From positions 2,728,001 to 2,792,000 of the forward strand of contig JAXMBC010000001.1 of assembly GCA_046350055.1 (NCBI GenBank): a DNA stretch of 64,000 bases, in the 5' to 3' direction. Under the pieces are notes generated by a model. That model worked only from the letters and a program-made list of their open reading frames with translations, was not told the origin of the DNA and made no database searches. Shown here in pieces: positions 1 to 9,010 of the stretch (within the stretch, counting starts at the first letter, position 1; each line of letters opens with the position of its first letter). The translations under genes and the position numbers were made by a program. This stretch comes from JAEUIE01 sp046350055 (lineage in GTDB: Bacteria > Planctomycetota > Planctomycetia > Gemmatales > HRBIN36).

Positions 1-1938
1 GCCCTTGCCGCGGGCATCGCCATTGGCCCAGATCAGGTCGCCGACCCGCTGGAAGCCGAACATCGAGTAGTAGATGTAGAACGGGATGCTGTTGCAGCCG
101 TGCGTCGAGTAGGCGGTGCCTGCAGCGACGAAGCTCGACATGCCACCCGCTTCGCTGATGCCTTCCTGCAGGATCTGGCCGTTCTGGGCCTCCTTGTAGA
201 ACATCACGTTAGCCGAATCGACCGGTTCGTAGAGCTGACCCTTGGAGGAGTAGATACCAGCCTGCGAAAAGAGTGGATCAAGCCCGAAGGTACGTGATTC
301 ATCCGGCACGATGGGGACGATCAGCTTGCCATATTCCTTGTCCTTCAGCATGCGGCTGAGGATGGCAACATAGGCGCCGGTGGTGGAAACTTCGCGTGTG
401 CCGGTGCCCTTCTTCGATTCCTCGAAGGCGGCATCGTCAATTTTGGCGATCGGCTTGGCCCGCACGATGCGGCGAGGCACGGGGCCTTGCAAGGCGGCCC
501 GGCGTTCCTTGATGTACTTCACTTCGGGGCTGCTGGGCCCTGGATGGTAGAAGGGAATCTCTTCAATCTGGGCGTCGTCGACGGGTAGATGGTACCGATC
601 ACGCAGGCTGATAAGAGCCGTCTTCTCCACTTCCTTCTTGTTGTGAGCGGTGTTGCGCCCGGAGATGGCTTCGCCCAGACCATAGCCCTTGATGGTATGA
701 GCCAGGACGACGGTTGGTTGGCCCTTGTGATTGGTAGCAGCCTGATAGGCAGCGTAGACCTTGGCCGGATCGTGGCCGCCACGCTTGAAGAAGAGGTGCT
801 GCAGTTCATCGTCGCTGAGCCGGCTGCCGAACTCCTGCAGTTCGGGGCGGTCGCCGATGAAGTCGTTACGGATGTATTCGCCCGACTCCACGCTGTACTT
901 CTGCATCTGGCCGTCGACCACTTCGAGCAACCGCTTGACCAGGGCACCGTCGTGGTCCTGGGCAAAGTGCTCGTCCCAGGCGCTGCCCCAGAGCACCTTG
1001 ATGACGTTCCAGCCGGCCCCGCGGAAGATGCCTTCCAGTTCCTGGATGATCTTGCCGTTGCCCCGCACCGGGCCGTCAAGCCGCTGGAGGTTGCAGTTTA
1101 CCGTCCATGTCAGGTTGTCGAGCTGTTCACGAGCAGCCATGGTGATGGCGCCGAGCGATTCGGGCTCGTCCATTTCACCGTCGCCCAGGAACGCCCACAC
1201 CCGGCTCTTGCTGGTATCGGCCAGGCCGCGGGCATGCAGGTAGCGGTTGAAGCGGGCCTGGTAGATGCTCATGATCGGCCCGAGGCCCATCGACACAGTG
1301 GGGAATTCCCAGAAATTCGGCATCAGCCAGGGGTGCGGATACGAAGAAAGCCCGCCACCAGTAGCGAGCTCTCGACGGAAGTTGGTGAGGTTCAGTTCGG
1401 ATAGGAACCCTTCCAGATAGGCATGGGCATAAATGCCGGGGGAGCTATGGCCCTGGAAGTAAATCTGATCGCCACCCAGTCCATCTTCCTTGCCCCGGAA
1501 GAAGTGCATCATGGCCACCTGGTAGAGAGTGGCACACGAAGCGTAGGTGGAGAGGTGCCCACCGATGCCTTTGGAGCGTTTGCCGCCGCGCATCACCATG
1601 GCCACGGCGTTCCAGCGGTTGATACCCTTGATGCGGCGTTCCAACTCCCGGTCGCCGGGGTAGTCGGGCTGCTGCGCTACCGGGATGGTGTTAACGTAGC
1701 TGGTGTTCGAGGTGAACGTCGGCGGGGCGCCGAGCTTTTCGCCTTCTTCACGAAGTGTATCGAGCAGGTAGGTCGCACGGTCAGCACCGCTGGTGCTGAT
1801 CACACCCTGTAACGACTGCTTCCATTCATCGGTTTCAATTGGATCGATATCGGTTGTCGGAGCGGCATAGTCCTGCGCGTCGGTCAGAGCAGGTTCATCT
1901 TGAGAGACGGCATCGAGCTGGGTCGAGTCGTAGTTCAT
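1..1938 (-). CDS. aceE: Pyruvate dehydrogenase E1 component, homodimeric type (5' part, cut by window edge)
   Basis: The first 646 codons are present; the 3' end lies beyond the left edge. The product decarboxylates pyruvate with thiamine diphosphate and passes the acetyl group to the E2 lipoyl domain, giving acetyl-CoA. Seen in the sequence: an acidic N-terminus (MNYDSTQLDA), then 'GDRELERRIKGINRWNAV', 'GGHLSTYAS', 'FQGHSSPGIYAHA', the ThDP-site stretch 'FLGDGEMDEPES' and, at the window edge, 'MFGFQRVGDLIWANGD', all typical of AceE. The frame is open without interruption from the ATG at 1936-1938. No strong Shine-Dalgarno is visible upstream. The E2/E3 genes are not in the window. The family assignment is safe. 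Confidence 0.96.
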   Translation of the reverse strand, partial: MNYDSTQLDAVSQDEPALTDAQDYAAPTTDIDPIETDEWKQSLQGVISTSGADRATYLLDTLREEGEKLGAPPTFTSNTSYVNTIPVAQQPDYPGDRELERRIKGINRWNAVAMVMRGGKRSKGIGGHLSTYASCATLYQVAMMHFFRGKEDGLGGDQIYFQGHSSPGIYAHAYLEGFLSELNLTNFRRELATGGGLSSYPHPWLMPNFWEFPTVSMGLGPIMSIYQARFNRYLHARGLADTSKSRVWAFLGDGEMDEPESLGAITMAAREQLDNLTWTVNCNLQRLDGPVRGNGKIIQELEGIFRGAGWNVIKVLWGSAWDEHFAQDHDGALVKRLLEVVDGQMQKYSVESGEYIRNDFIGDRPELQEFGSRLSDDELQHLFFKRGGHDPAKVYAAYQAATNHKGQPTVVLAHTIKGYGLGEAISGRNTAHNKKEVEKTALISLRDRYHLPVDDAQIEEIPFYHPGPSSPEVKYIKERRAALQGPVPRRIVRAKPIAKIDDAAFEESKKGTGTREVSTTGAYVAILSRMLKDKEYGKLIVPIVPDESRTFGLDPLFSQAGIYSSKGQLYEPVDSANVMFYKEAQNGQILQEGISEAGGMSSFVAAGTAYSTHGCNSIPFYIYYSMFGFQRVGDLIWANGDARGKG

Positions 1939-2169
1939 GTGTGTGTGGTGGCTGTGTTTTTAGAGAAAAGCGTGAGTAGTGATACACGTAAGCTCAACCA
2001 GCCGTGCATGCCAGGAGGGAGAGGGCAGCAGGGGGTTGACGGAATATCGCGAACTACATCACTTCATCAGTTGAATTATGGAATGCACGGGCTGCTCGCA
2101 AGAGGAAGCGAGGCGGAGGCGGTCCACAAATCGGGTGGTGTCCGGCACAGTCCGCAGGGCCCGAAAGCA

Positions 2170-2199
2170 ACAAGCCTGCGGAAGAATCCGCAGGCTTGT
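2170..2199 (-). terminator. Stem-loop after the M36 peptidase gene
   Basis: A perfect 13-bp inverted repeat (2170-2182 with 2187-2199, loop AGAA) lies 18 bases beyond the stop codon of the peptidase gene. Only a short broken T run (TGCTTT) follows on the minus strand, so it is a plausible rather than certain intrinsic terminator. Confidence 0.6.
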
Positions 2200-2217
2200 G
2201 TGTGAGCTGTTATTCGA

Positions 2218-5200
2218 TTAGACAGGAGCATTCAGCAGCAGGTTGTAGTTGCCCCAGCCACTGTTGAACCCGGCCACGTTGAAGTAGTAGGTGATACCGG
2301 CACCCACAGCAACGGTGATGACTTCATTGGTGCCAGTGGATCGCTTGGTACCCTGGCCAACGCCAATTTCCGTGAGGGCGGTCGGGCTGCCATTGACCGA
2401 GCGATACATCCGGACATCCAGATCGCCTGCAAGCTGATCCGCTTCAACCGTCAAGGTCAGAGTGCCTGCCTTGGTTGGCGTGAACTTGAACCAGTCGCGG
2501 TCCTGTGCCTTGCCGGCGACAGGCTGCTTGACCTGCAGGTCTTCAATGGTGTTCAAACTAGTGACCGTACCCAGATCGAAGGCCTTGTTGGAGGTTTCAT
2601 TCGGCTCATAGAGGTAATCCTTACTACCGTCACCACCTGGAAGTGGAGGGGGTAGGGGGATACTGCCGTAATCAGGCTCGGTGAAGTCTTCCTGGATAGA
2701 AAGAGGAACGGGTGGAGCGGTATCGGGATTGTCAGGATCAGGCACACCTGCACGGGCATAGATACCAAACCCACGACGAGCCATGCCATTCCAAATTTCA
2801 CGCTGGTAAGCGCCACCGTAGAGGAATTGATCCGCAGCGACGATGCCATTACGTGCATCGAGTGAGTTGGGAGTGCCACCCGTGAGGGCCATACCAGCGG
2901 TGACCAGCTTCAGGGCGATATTGTTGCCACCGTTTCCTGTGAGCCAGTTGCTGGAGTACCCGTAGTTTTCCACCAGGTTCAGGGTCATGTCGTTCAGAGC
3001 GTTGGCCCAGATTTCGCCAATTGTGTAATAGCTGTAGAAGCCGTTGCCATCACCATTAGCTGACTGGGCAGGATCGAAGTCAGCGTAGGTGTAGGGGCTG
3101 ATGGTCTTGTCGTAGCTGTACGGATAGTTACGAATGCCAGGGCCAGCCGCTGTCTGGCCGAGCACATAGTTGCCGACTGTGCGACGAGTCGTCTTGTTGT
3201 CGGTGGGTTGCAGGGTCAGCAGCAGGGCGTAGTAGTCTGCGTAGCCTTCACCCAAACCACGAGCCTCGAACGTGTTACTCAGATCACCTGCGGTTGTAGA
3301 ACCACCGACGAGACGAGTAGAGGAGCCGTGCGTCAGTTCGTGGAAGATGATCTGATTATCAAGATCACCATCACGGTTGGGGCCTGTAGCGGTCCAGATA
3401 AACATGGCTACGCGGCCAATTTGCCCATCATTCGAAGGAACGAAGTAGGCATTGTCCGAATCGCCGTTCTGCCAGCCGGACTGGGCAAAGGCATAGACTG
3501 GATCGTTCTGGCGAGCCGTTTGAGTGCGGCCGTAGTTGTTCTGCTGATAGTTACCAGCTGATTCGGTCCAACCAGCACGATAGAGAACATCGTGGTAGTA
3601 ATTAGCAGCATAGAACAACTGGGTCGTAGCAGCGTTGGCGTAGGTGGATGGGGCTTGTGCCAGGTTCAGCGGGAAGTCGTAGACATTGTTCGCGCCGCCT
3701 GGAGCAGGGGTGCCAGTCAGGATACCACCGGAAGGATCGGCAGTTGGGCCGTACCGGGCATACACGTTGTTGCCGCGGGTGTAATTATAATCAGCACCTA
3801 CTTTACCGTTGGTATCGTGCCAGCCGAAGCGGGAAGCGATGGGGTCAGCAGGATTCACCACCAGCGTGCGACCACCTTCGGCTGGGGTTTCAATCGGTGG
3901 CTTGAAGACACGGTAGCTGTCGCCTGCGATCCAGTTATTGCGGCTCCAGGTCTTACCTGTCACGGCATCGACGTTGTATTCAAAGAGGAACGTCGAATTG
4001 GGGATGAAGATGCGAGTATTGTAAACCAGTCGCACTTCATTGGGCCCGATAGGCAAGTACTTGAGGCTAACAGGGATGGGATCGATCGAGATGCTGGGAT
4101 TGAGGTAAGTCGGGACGTTCTCCGTGCCAACTGGAGTGGTTGTGGTCAGGTTGCCTCGGACCGTCAGCCCGGCATCCAGAGCTGCCAGGATGATTGCATC
4201 TTTTCCAGTCAGCACTGGCGTGTTTGTGTTCACCGAAGCTGCAGCATTCGGCACCATGGAGTTGTTGACAATAACAATCGAGCCATCGCTGCGGACACCG
4301 ATACCGGTGGAGCCGTTATCGACGATCTTGCCGTTGACGAACTGCTGTACCTGGATGATTGCACCACCATTCACGCTCCAGGTTACATTCTCTTTAAGCT
4401 GCAGCGAATTGATATCTGCAGTGGAGATACCCAGGAAAGCTGCATTCTCGCGAATGAAGTCCATCGCGATGTTGACAGGGTTGCCAGCTCGAGGGCCAGT
4501 CAACGGGGCAGAGGTATTGACGATGCTTCGAGGGGTGCCATAGACCGTATCGACGGTGTAGCTGAGATCTGGTGCAGTTTCACGCAGTGCAGCTTCACCA
4601 GCCAGTTGGCTGGCGTTGAGTGTGCTGATGGCTGCGTTGCGACGGAACTCGCCACGATTATCGTAGCTACCGTTGTTGCCTTCGCTGAGGTTATAAACGC
4701 TATTCGCTGAAGGTGTAGAATACTTGATGGAGCTGAAGGTGCCGGTCGAAGGATTAGAAACCGGGGTATTGCTTCCAGCGATAGCGTCGAGTGATCCGCC
4801 ATTGTTTGGATTGCCAATCCAGATGCCTGCGCCGCCACCTGTCACGTTCAGCCCATAGTTATTGGCGAGAGATGGAACTGTTCCACGATACAGGACTTCT
4901 TCGCCACTGGAGTTGTCAGCAGGTTTGAAGCTCAGCTTGACGTTCGAGCCACCTTCAATGGTAATGGCACTTGTCTGGCTGATCTTGGATAGGGCTGAAT
5001 TCAGCACATAGCCAGACAGGCTGGGACGCGAGCCCGTTGCCACTGCCTGAGAGCCACTGACTGCAAGAAGATTGGTGTTGGTCGTTTTCGTCTTGGCAGT
5101 TCTGCCAGCAGACAAAGTCGAAGTGATGGCTGAGGCTGGCTTGGCCTTGGAGAACAAGGGCATATCGAGCCCGACAGGCCCCAGGAACGTATTGCCTGGC

Positions 5201-5286
5201 AGGGAACGATCTTCCAGCGTGTCTACAACAGGGCGGTAGCGATATTGCCCATTAGAAGAGTTGGGGTTCTTCTTCGAATCTCGCAT
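2218..5286 (-). CDS. Secreted fungalysin-type (M36) zinc metallopeptidase with N-terminal LEDR motif
   Basis: The predicted 1022-residue protein carries the zinc site HELTH (H649, E650, H653 from the chosen start) and the downstream glutamate in GLGEGYAD (E680), the arrangement of M36 fungalysins. An N-terminal propeptide-like region of about 400 residues comes first, and the C-terminus (about 930-1022) resembles a pre-peptidase C-terminal domain ('DWFKFTPTKAGTLTLTVEADQ'). I chose ATG 5286 because AGGAG lies about 8 bases upstream; the frame is open to 5364 but the extra 26 residues have no such site. The N-terminus has no hydrophobic signal sequence; instead it has LEDRSLPG at residues 24-31. 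Probably exported and self-processed; substrate unknown. Confidence 0.88.
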   Translation of the reverse strand: MRDSKKNPNSSNGQYRYRPVVDTLEDRSLPGNTFLGPVGLDMPLFSKAKPASAITSTLSAGRTAKTKTTNTNLLAVSGSQAVATGSRPSLSGYVLNSALSKISQTSAITIEGGSNVKLSFKPADNSSGEEVLYRGTVPSLANNYGLNVTGGGAGIWIGNPNNGGSLDAIAGSNTPVSNPSTGTFSSIKYSTPSANSVYNLSEGNNGSYDNRGEFRRNAAISTLNASQLAGEAALRETAPDLSYTVDTVYGTPRSIVNTSAPLTGPRAGNPVNIAMDFIRENAAFLGISTADINSLQLKENVTWSVNGGAIIQVQQFVNGKIVDNGSTGIGVRSDGSIVIVNNSMVPNAAASVNTNTPVLTGKDAIILAALDAGLTVRGNLTTTTPVGTENVPTYLNPSISIDPIPVSLKYLPIGPNEVRLVYNTRIFIPNSTFLFEYNVDAVTGKTWSRNNWIAGDSYRVFKPPIETPAEGGRTLVVNPADPIASRFGWHDTNGKVGADYNYTRGNNVYARYGPTADPSGGILTGTPAPGGANNVYDFPLNLAQAPSTYANAATTQLFYAANYYHDVLYRAGWTESAGNYQQNNYGRTQTARQNDPVYAFAQSGWQNGDSDNAYFVPSNDGQIGRVAMFIWTATGPNRDGDLDNQIIFHELTHGSSTRLVGGSTTAGDLSNTFEARGLGEGYADYYALLLTLQPTDNKTTRRTVGNYVLGQTAAGPGIRNYPYSYDKTISPYTYADFDPAQSANGDGNGFYSYYTIGEIWANALNDMTLNLVENYGYSSNWLTGNGGNNIALKLVTAGMALTGGTPNSLDARNGIVAADQFLYGGAYQREIWNGMARRGFGIYARAGVPDPDNPDTAPPVPLSIQEDFTEPDYGSIPLPPPLPGGDGSKDYLYEPNETSNKAFDLGTVTSLNTIEDLQVKQPVAGKAQDRDWFKFTPTKAGTLTLTVEADQLAGDLDVRMYRSVNGSPTALTEIGVGQGTKRSTGTNEVITVAVGAGITYYFNVAGFNSGWGNYNLLLNAPV

Positions 5287-5394
5287 GGTTGCAACTCCTG
5301 CTGCCTGGCAAGTGGACCAGATCAATGGTTGACGGCGACGACAAGCCCAATAATACGCTAGCACAAGGCTAACCGCCTATTGGCTACCCGCAAG

Positions 5395-5697
5395 TTAATT
5401 TGTGGGAAATACCTTGAGTTGCACGGCAGGCAGGCTCTCATTCTCCGCATAAGGTGCGTAATTCAGAGAGTCTCTAACGCGCTGCAGGCATCCCGGGTAT
5501 TTTTCCTCAAGTTGTAGACGTTTCAGGGGCTGACAGAGTTCCCAGTTCTTCACAGGAACTTGAACCAGTATGACAAAGTCCAATGGCAATGCAATCCTTT
5601 CAGCATATTCAGCACCAATTTCATAGTGGCAATGCCAAGGTATCGATGGAAGGACACCATATAATGGCACTCTCACGAGGAAGCTCCCATGGCTCAT
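5395..5697 (-). CDS. Hypothetical small protein, head-to-head with the DUF4159 gene
   Basis: A 100-residue frame from ATG 5697 fills a stretch that would otherwise be a 400-base gap. The residues look protein-like (for example 'PWHCHYEIGAEYAERIALPLDF', then a basic helical part 'PLKRLQLEEKYPGCLQRVRD'), and no gene lies opposite most of it. Against it: no Shine-Dalgarno, and the start overlaps the divergent gene's first codons by 9 bases. A later GTG start (for example 5676) would remove the overlap. I do not recognise the family. It may also be a decayed gene. Confidence 0.38.
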   Translation of the reverse strand: MSHGSFLVRVPLYGVLPSIPWHCHYEIGAEYAERIALPLDFVILVQVPVKNWELCQPLKRLQLEEKYPGCLQRVRDSLNYAPYAENESLPAVQLKVFPTN

Positions 5698-8079
5698 TTG
5701 CTGCGACTGCTCGTTGTAGTTGGAATACTCTGCGTGACCGTTACCAATGCACCAACGCAGCAACCTGCTGAGGTGGACGTCACTCCTCAGCAGGTACGGG
5801 AAGCCATCCAGAAGGGAATTGAGTTCTTGAAGCGCTCGCAGGATAGCGCCAAGGGGAACTGGGAGCGGTTCAATGCTGCCCCCATCCAACTGGGGGATTA
5901 CAGTGGTGGCGTAACCGCGCTGGCCACGATTGCCCTCCTGGAATCGGGTGTTGACCCTAAAGAGCCGTTCATGAAGAAGGCACTTACCTACCTCAGGGAC
6001 CTTCCACCAAAAAAGACATATGTCGCCAGCCTACAGTGCATCGCACTTTCACAAGCAGATCCGGACGAGTATCGGGCCAAAATTCGGGAACTGGTCGACT
6101 GGCTGCTTCAGGTCGCAGAGTCGTCGGCGAATGGCACAATGATTGCCTGGGCGTATCCGGTGGGCCGGCCTGATCATTCCAACACTCAGTATGCTGTGCT
6201 TGCCTTGCGGGAAGCTCATGCGGCTGGTATCAAGGTCAAGCCTGAGATCTGGGCGAAGATTAAAAAGATGTACATGAACAGCCAGAACCGTTCAGGTGGC
6301 TGGGGCTATGGTGTGGAAGGTGAAGGGGGCGAACGGCCTACCATGACCTCGGCAGGTATCTGTGGCTTGCTCATTTGCGACATGAGTTCTCCCATCGTTC
6401 AGGGGCCTCCCGATGCCAATGGCGAATACCCTGGTTGCGGGAAGCGCGATGTCGAAAACGAGCGTGCCATTGAGATGGGCCTGAAACAGGTTGGTGCCAG
6501 GTTCAATATCGATACACCTCGCAATATGTTTGAAGGCACATCATTCCCCTTCTACCACATCTATGGCATCGAGCGAGTTGGCCGCTTTTCCGGATTGAGG
6601 TTCTTCACGCAGAGCGGCAGGTTGATCGACTGGTATCGCAAGGGTGCGAACTTGCTGCATAAACAGCAGAATCATCTAGGCAAGTGGGAAAACCGAGCAT
6701 TGATCGATGGTGACCCGGTGCTGGCTACCAGCTTCAGCCTGCTATTCCTCTCCAAGGGCAAGACACCCATCCTGATCCAGAAACTGGCCCATGGCCAGAC
6801 ACCTCGCGGGTACACCGGCAACTGGAACACGCATCACAATGACATCAGGCATCTGACCGACTTCTGCTCGAAACAGGTCTTCAAGAAGAATAATCGCCCG
6901 GTGCCACTCACATGGCAGATCTTTGATGCAGCCCGTCAGAGCAGGGTGGGCGAAGTGTCGCAGGACGTATTGCTGCAGGACCTGTTGCAGTCCCCCGTGG
7001 TGTACATCAACGGCATGGATGCACCCAAATTTGCCGAGGGGGAAAAGGTGCTACTCAAGCGGTATGTCGAGCAGGGAGGCTTTATCCTGGCGGAAGCCTG
7101 CTGTGGCAGACCTGAATTTGACCAGGGATTCCGGCAATTGTGCAAGGACCTCTTTCCCGACAGGGATTTGACACCGATGGCAGCGGGACACCCGATCTGG
7201 AATGCTGCCTTTCCGGTGCCTCCGGGCAGTTTTGATCTGATGGGCATCGACCTGGGATGCAAGACTTGCCTGGCCTATGCACCCAAGGGCATCTCCAGTC
7301 ACTGGGAATCGAACCAGTTCAACGAGTATCCCAAGACGAAGCTGGCTTTCCAACTGGGGGCAAATGTCGTCGCCTATGCCACGGGATTGGAGCCACCGCA
7401 GGACAAGGGCACCAAGATAGAGATTTCGAAACGCGAGGAGTCACCAATCCAGCGCAACTTCCTGCAAGTGGCCCAGGTAAACTATGGCAGTCGGAACTGG
7501 CAGCCTGCACCCAATGCCATGCGAACACTGATGAACCAGGCCGGCAAGCAGGGGCTGGACGTGATTCTGCAAACGAAAGCTATTGCGATTGGTGATGCGG
7601 ATCTGGTTAACAACAAATTCCTCTACATGCATGGGCGTGGTCAGTTTGATTGGGATGCGGAGCAGGCCAAGAAGCTGCGGGGGCATCTGGAAAATGGAGG
7701 CATGTTGCTCTGCGATGCCTGCTGTGGGGATAAGGTGTTTGACGCCCGGTTCCGTGAAACAGTCAAGGCGATGTTTGGCCGGGAACTGGAGCCGATCCCG
7801 ATCAGTGATCCACTCTTTTCGAAGCGGGTCAGCGGCAAGGAAATCCTGCGGGTTCAACTGCGTCTCGAATCAGGAAAGGCCTATGCACCAATGGATCCGC
7901 AACTGGAAGGCATCCGCCTCGATCCCAAAGATCCGACCAGTCCGTGGGTGCTGGTGTACAGCAAGTATGACATTGGCTGTGCACTGGATCGTCATGCTTC
8001 TGCGGATTGTGTAGGCTATCAGCACGATAGCGCGCTGGACCTGGCAATGCAGGTTTTGCTGTATTCCATCAAGGAATAG
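5689..8079 (+). CDS. Secreted alpha/alpha-toroid protein fused to two DUF4159 domains
   Basis: A 796-residue protein with a signal peptide (MAHLLRLLVVVGILCVTVTNA). Residues about 25-365 resemble the prenyltransferase/squalene-cyclase toroid ('AIQKGIEFLKRSQ', 'NRSGGWGYGVEGEGG'). Two DUF4159-like Rossmann-type units follow, about 395-620 and 625-796. Each contains an equivalent cysteine pair: 'AEACCGRPEFDQGFR' (near residue 470) and 'CDACCGDKVFDARFR' (near 675). The tandem arrangement suggests internal duplication. The start is supported by AGGAAG six bases upstream. No catalytic function can be assigned; in planctomycetes such genes often occur near MoxR/DUF58 genes, though here those lie 35 kb away. 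Confidence 0.85.
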   Translation: MAHLLRLLVVVGILCVTVTNAPTQQPAEVDVTPQQVREAIQKGIEFLKRSQDSAKGNWERFNAAPIQLGDYSGGVTALATIALLESGVDPKEPFMKKALTYLRDLPPKKTYVASLQCIALSQADPDEYRAKIRELVDWLLQVAESSANGTMIAWAYPVGRPDHSNTQYAVLALREAHAAGIKVKPEIWAKIKKMYMNSQNRSGGWGYGVEGEGGERPTMTSAGICGLLICDMSSPIVQGPPDANGEYPGCGKRDVENERAIEMGLKQVGARFNIDTPRNMFEGTSFPFYHIYGIERVGRFSGLRFFTQSGRLIDWYRKGANLLHKQQNHLGKWENRALIDGDPVLATSFSLLFLSKGKTPILIQKLAHGQTPRGYTGNWNTHHNDIRHLTDFCSKQVFKKNNRPVPLTWQIFDAARQSRVGEVSQDVLLQDLLQSPVVYINGMDAPKFAEGEKVLLKRYVEQGGFILAEACCGRPEFDQGFRQLCKDLFPDRDLTPMAAGHPIWNAAFPVPPGSFDLMGIDLGCKTCLAYAPKGISSHWESNQFNEYPKTKLAFQLGANVVAYATGLEPPQDKGTKIEISKREESPIQRNFLQVAQVNYGSRNWQPAPNAMRTLMNQAGKQGLDVILQTKAIAIGDADLVNNKFLYMHGRGQFDWDAEQAKKLRGHLENGGMLLCDACCGDKVFDARFRETVKAMFGRELEPIPISDPLFSKRVSGKEILRVQLRLESGKAYAPMDPQLEGIRLDPKDPTSPWVLVYSKYDIGCALDRHASADCVGYQHDSALDLAMQVLLYSIKE

Positions 8080-8142
8080 CAATACTGCAGAGCGTTCAGC
8101 GAATACTACCCGTCTCCCCTTCATTTCTTTCTGGAGTCTGCA

Positions 8143-8508
8143 ATGCTGGTTCACCTGCTGGTCGGTCTGATGATGTTGTCACCCACGGTCATGCCTGTTG
8201 AAGACAAGATCGATGGAGCACTGCTTGTTGGCAAATGGAAGCCCGAGAAGCTGCCTGAAAATCTTGACAAGATAGTCATCGAGTACCTCAAGGATGGCAA
8301 ACTCAAGGTCGAACTGACTGCCCAGGGTATGGATCTGACAGGTGAAGGAACCTATAAGATCGAGGGCAATAAGCTGTCGATCGATCTTGAAATTGCGGGC
8401 AACAACCAGAAACAGACTCGCAAGATAGTCAAGCTGACCAAGGATGAGATGATCACCAAGAACGAAGATAGCGGTGATGAGGAACGGAAGTTCACGCGCG
8501 TGAAGTAA
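8143..8508 (+). CDS. Small secreted lipocalin-like protein (planctomycete TIGR03066-type)
   Basis: A 121-residue protein with a hydrophobic N-terminus (MLVHLLVGLMMLSPTVM) followed by 'LLVGKWKPEKLPENLDKIVIEYLKDGKLKVEL', 'GEGTYKIEGNKLSIDLE' and 'KIVKLTKDEMITKNEDSG'. This pattern of short beta strands with a 'GKW' start and alternating K/E strands is that of the small lipocalin-like proteins that are numerous in Gemmata-type genomes. GGAG lies seven bases before the ATG. It follows the DUF4159 gene by 63 bases and could share its transcript; a strong hairpin follows at 8522. Role unknown, presumably periplasmic. Confidence 0.75.
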   Translation: MLVHLLVGLMMLSPTVMPVEDKIDGALLVGKWKPEKLPENLDKIVIEYLKDGKLKVELTAQGMDLTGEGTYKIEGNKLSIDLEIAGNNQKQTRKIVKLTKDEMITKNEDSGDEERKFTRVK

Positions 8509-8521
8509 CAGGTTGAATCAT

Positions 8522-8555
8522 CAGCAGGGCACGACAGCAATGTCGTGCCCTGCTG
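8522..8555 (+). terminator. Stem-loop with GCAA tetraloop
   Basis: A perfect 15-bp stem (8522-8536 with 8541-8555) closed by GCAA lies 13 bases after the preceding stop codon. There is no clear T run afterwards, so it may be a terminator or a transcript-stabilising hairpin. Confidence 0.6.
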
Positions 8556-8637
8556 CATTGACATCAGCGTTATTCGATTGACTCGAATAGTTGAGCACAT
8601 TACAGTGTCGTCCTCATTCTGTCAGGATGGAGCGAAC

Positions 8638-8940
8638 ATGAGTGAACAGCCTGTCAATCCTGCACCCCAGGAAACGACGCCCGCCACTACGCCAGAAAAG
8701 AAAGACAGCCCGTGGTCGCACGTTGGCTATGGACTTTTCCTGGTTGCATTGGGAGTGGGGCTCTATTTCCTCTTCAACCACTGGGAGCAGGAAGGCGGGC
8801 GCATGAAAATGAATGCTATTGTACTGCTCGTCTACAATTTCCTGGGCAAGTGGGGCGTGTTGGGAGTATTCGGTGGACTTGGAGCGGCGCTGACACTCTT
8901 CGGCATCAATAGTATGCTAAAAGGCAATAAGCCAAGTTAA
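8638..8940 (+). CDS. Small two-helix membrane protein
   Basis: A 100-residue protein starting at ATG 8638 with GGAG six bases upstream; the frame is open to 8545 but the extra residues look non-coding and include the upstream hairpin. The first 30 residues are hydrophilic and Pro/Thr-rich (cytoplasmic or periplasmic tail). Two hydrophobic helices follow: about 34-50 ('YGLFLVALGVGLYFLF') and about 66-93 ('IVLLVYNFLGKWGVLGVFGGLGAALTLFGI'). No family is recognised. It is convergent with the radical SAM gene and shares a bidirectional hairpin with it. Confidence 0.7.
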   Translation: MSEQPVNPAPQETTPATTPEKKDSPWSHVGYGLFLVALGVGLYFLFNHWEQEGGRMKMNAIVLLVYNFLGKWGVLGVFGGLGAALTLFGINSMLKGNKPS

Positions 8941-8971
8941 CTCATGATCTCAACGAAGTGCAAGCATGATG

Positions 8972-8995
8972 GGCACAGGCTGGGAAGCCTGTGCC
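8972..8995. terminator. Bidirectional hairpin between convergent genes
   Basis: A perfect 10-bp inverted repeat (8972-8981 with 8986-8995, loop GGGA) sits between the ends of the plus-strand membrane protein gene and the minus-strand radical SAM gene. The position suggests a shared terminator; T runs are absent. Confidence 0.5.
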
Positions 8996-9010
8996 ACTCA
9001 ATAGCATGCA

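Noticed and set aside
589..1812. Plus-strand open frames of 271 and 129 codons opposite aceE
   Set aside because: They are antisense to a highly conserved enzyme and their translations show no domain pattern.
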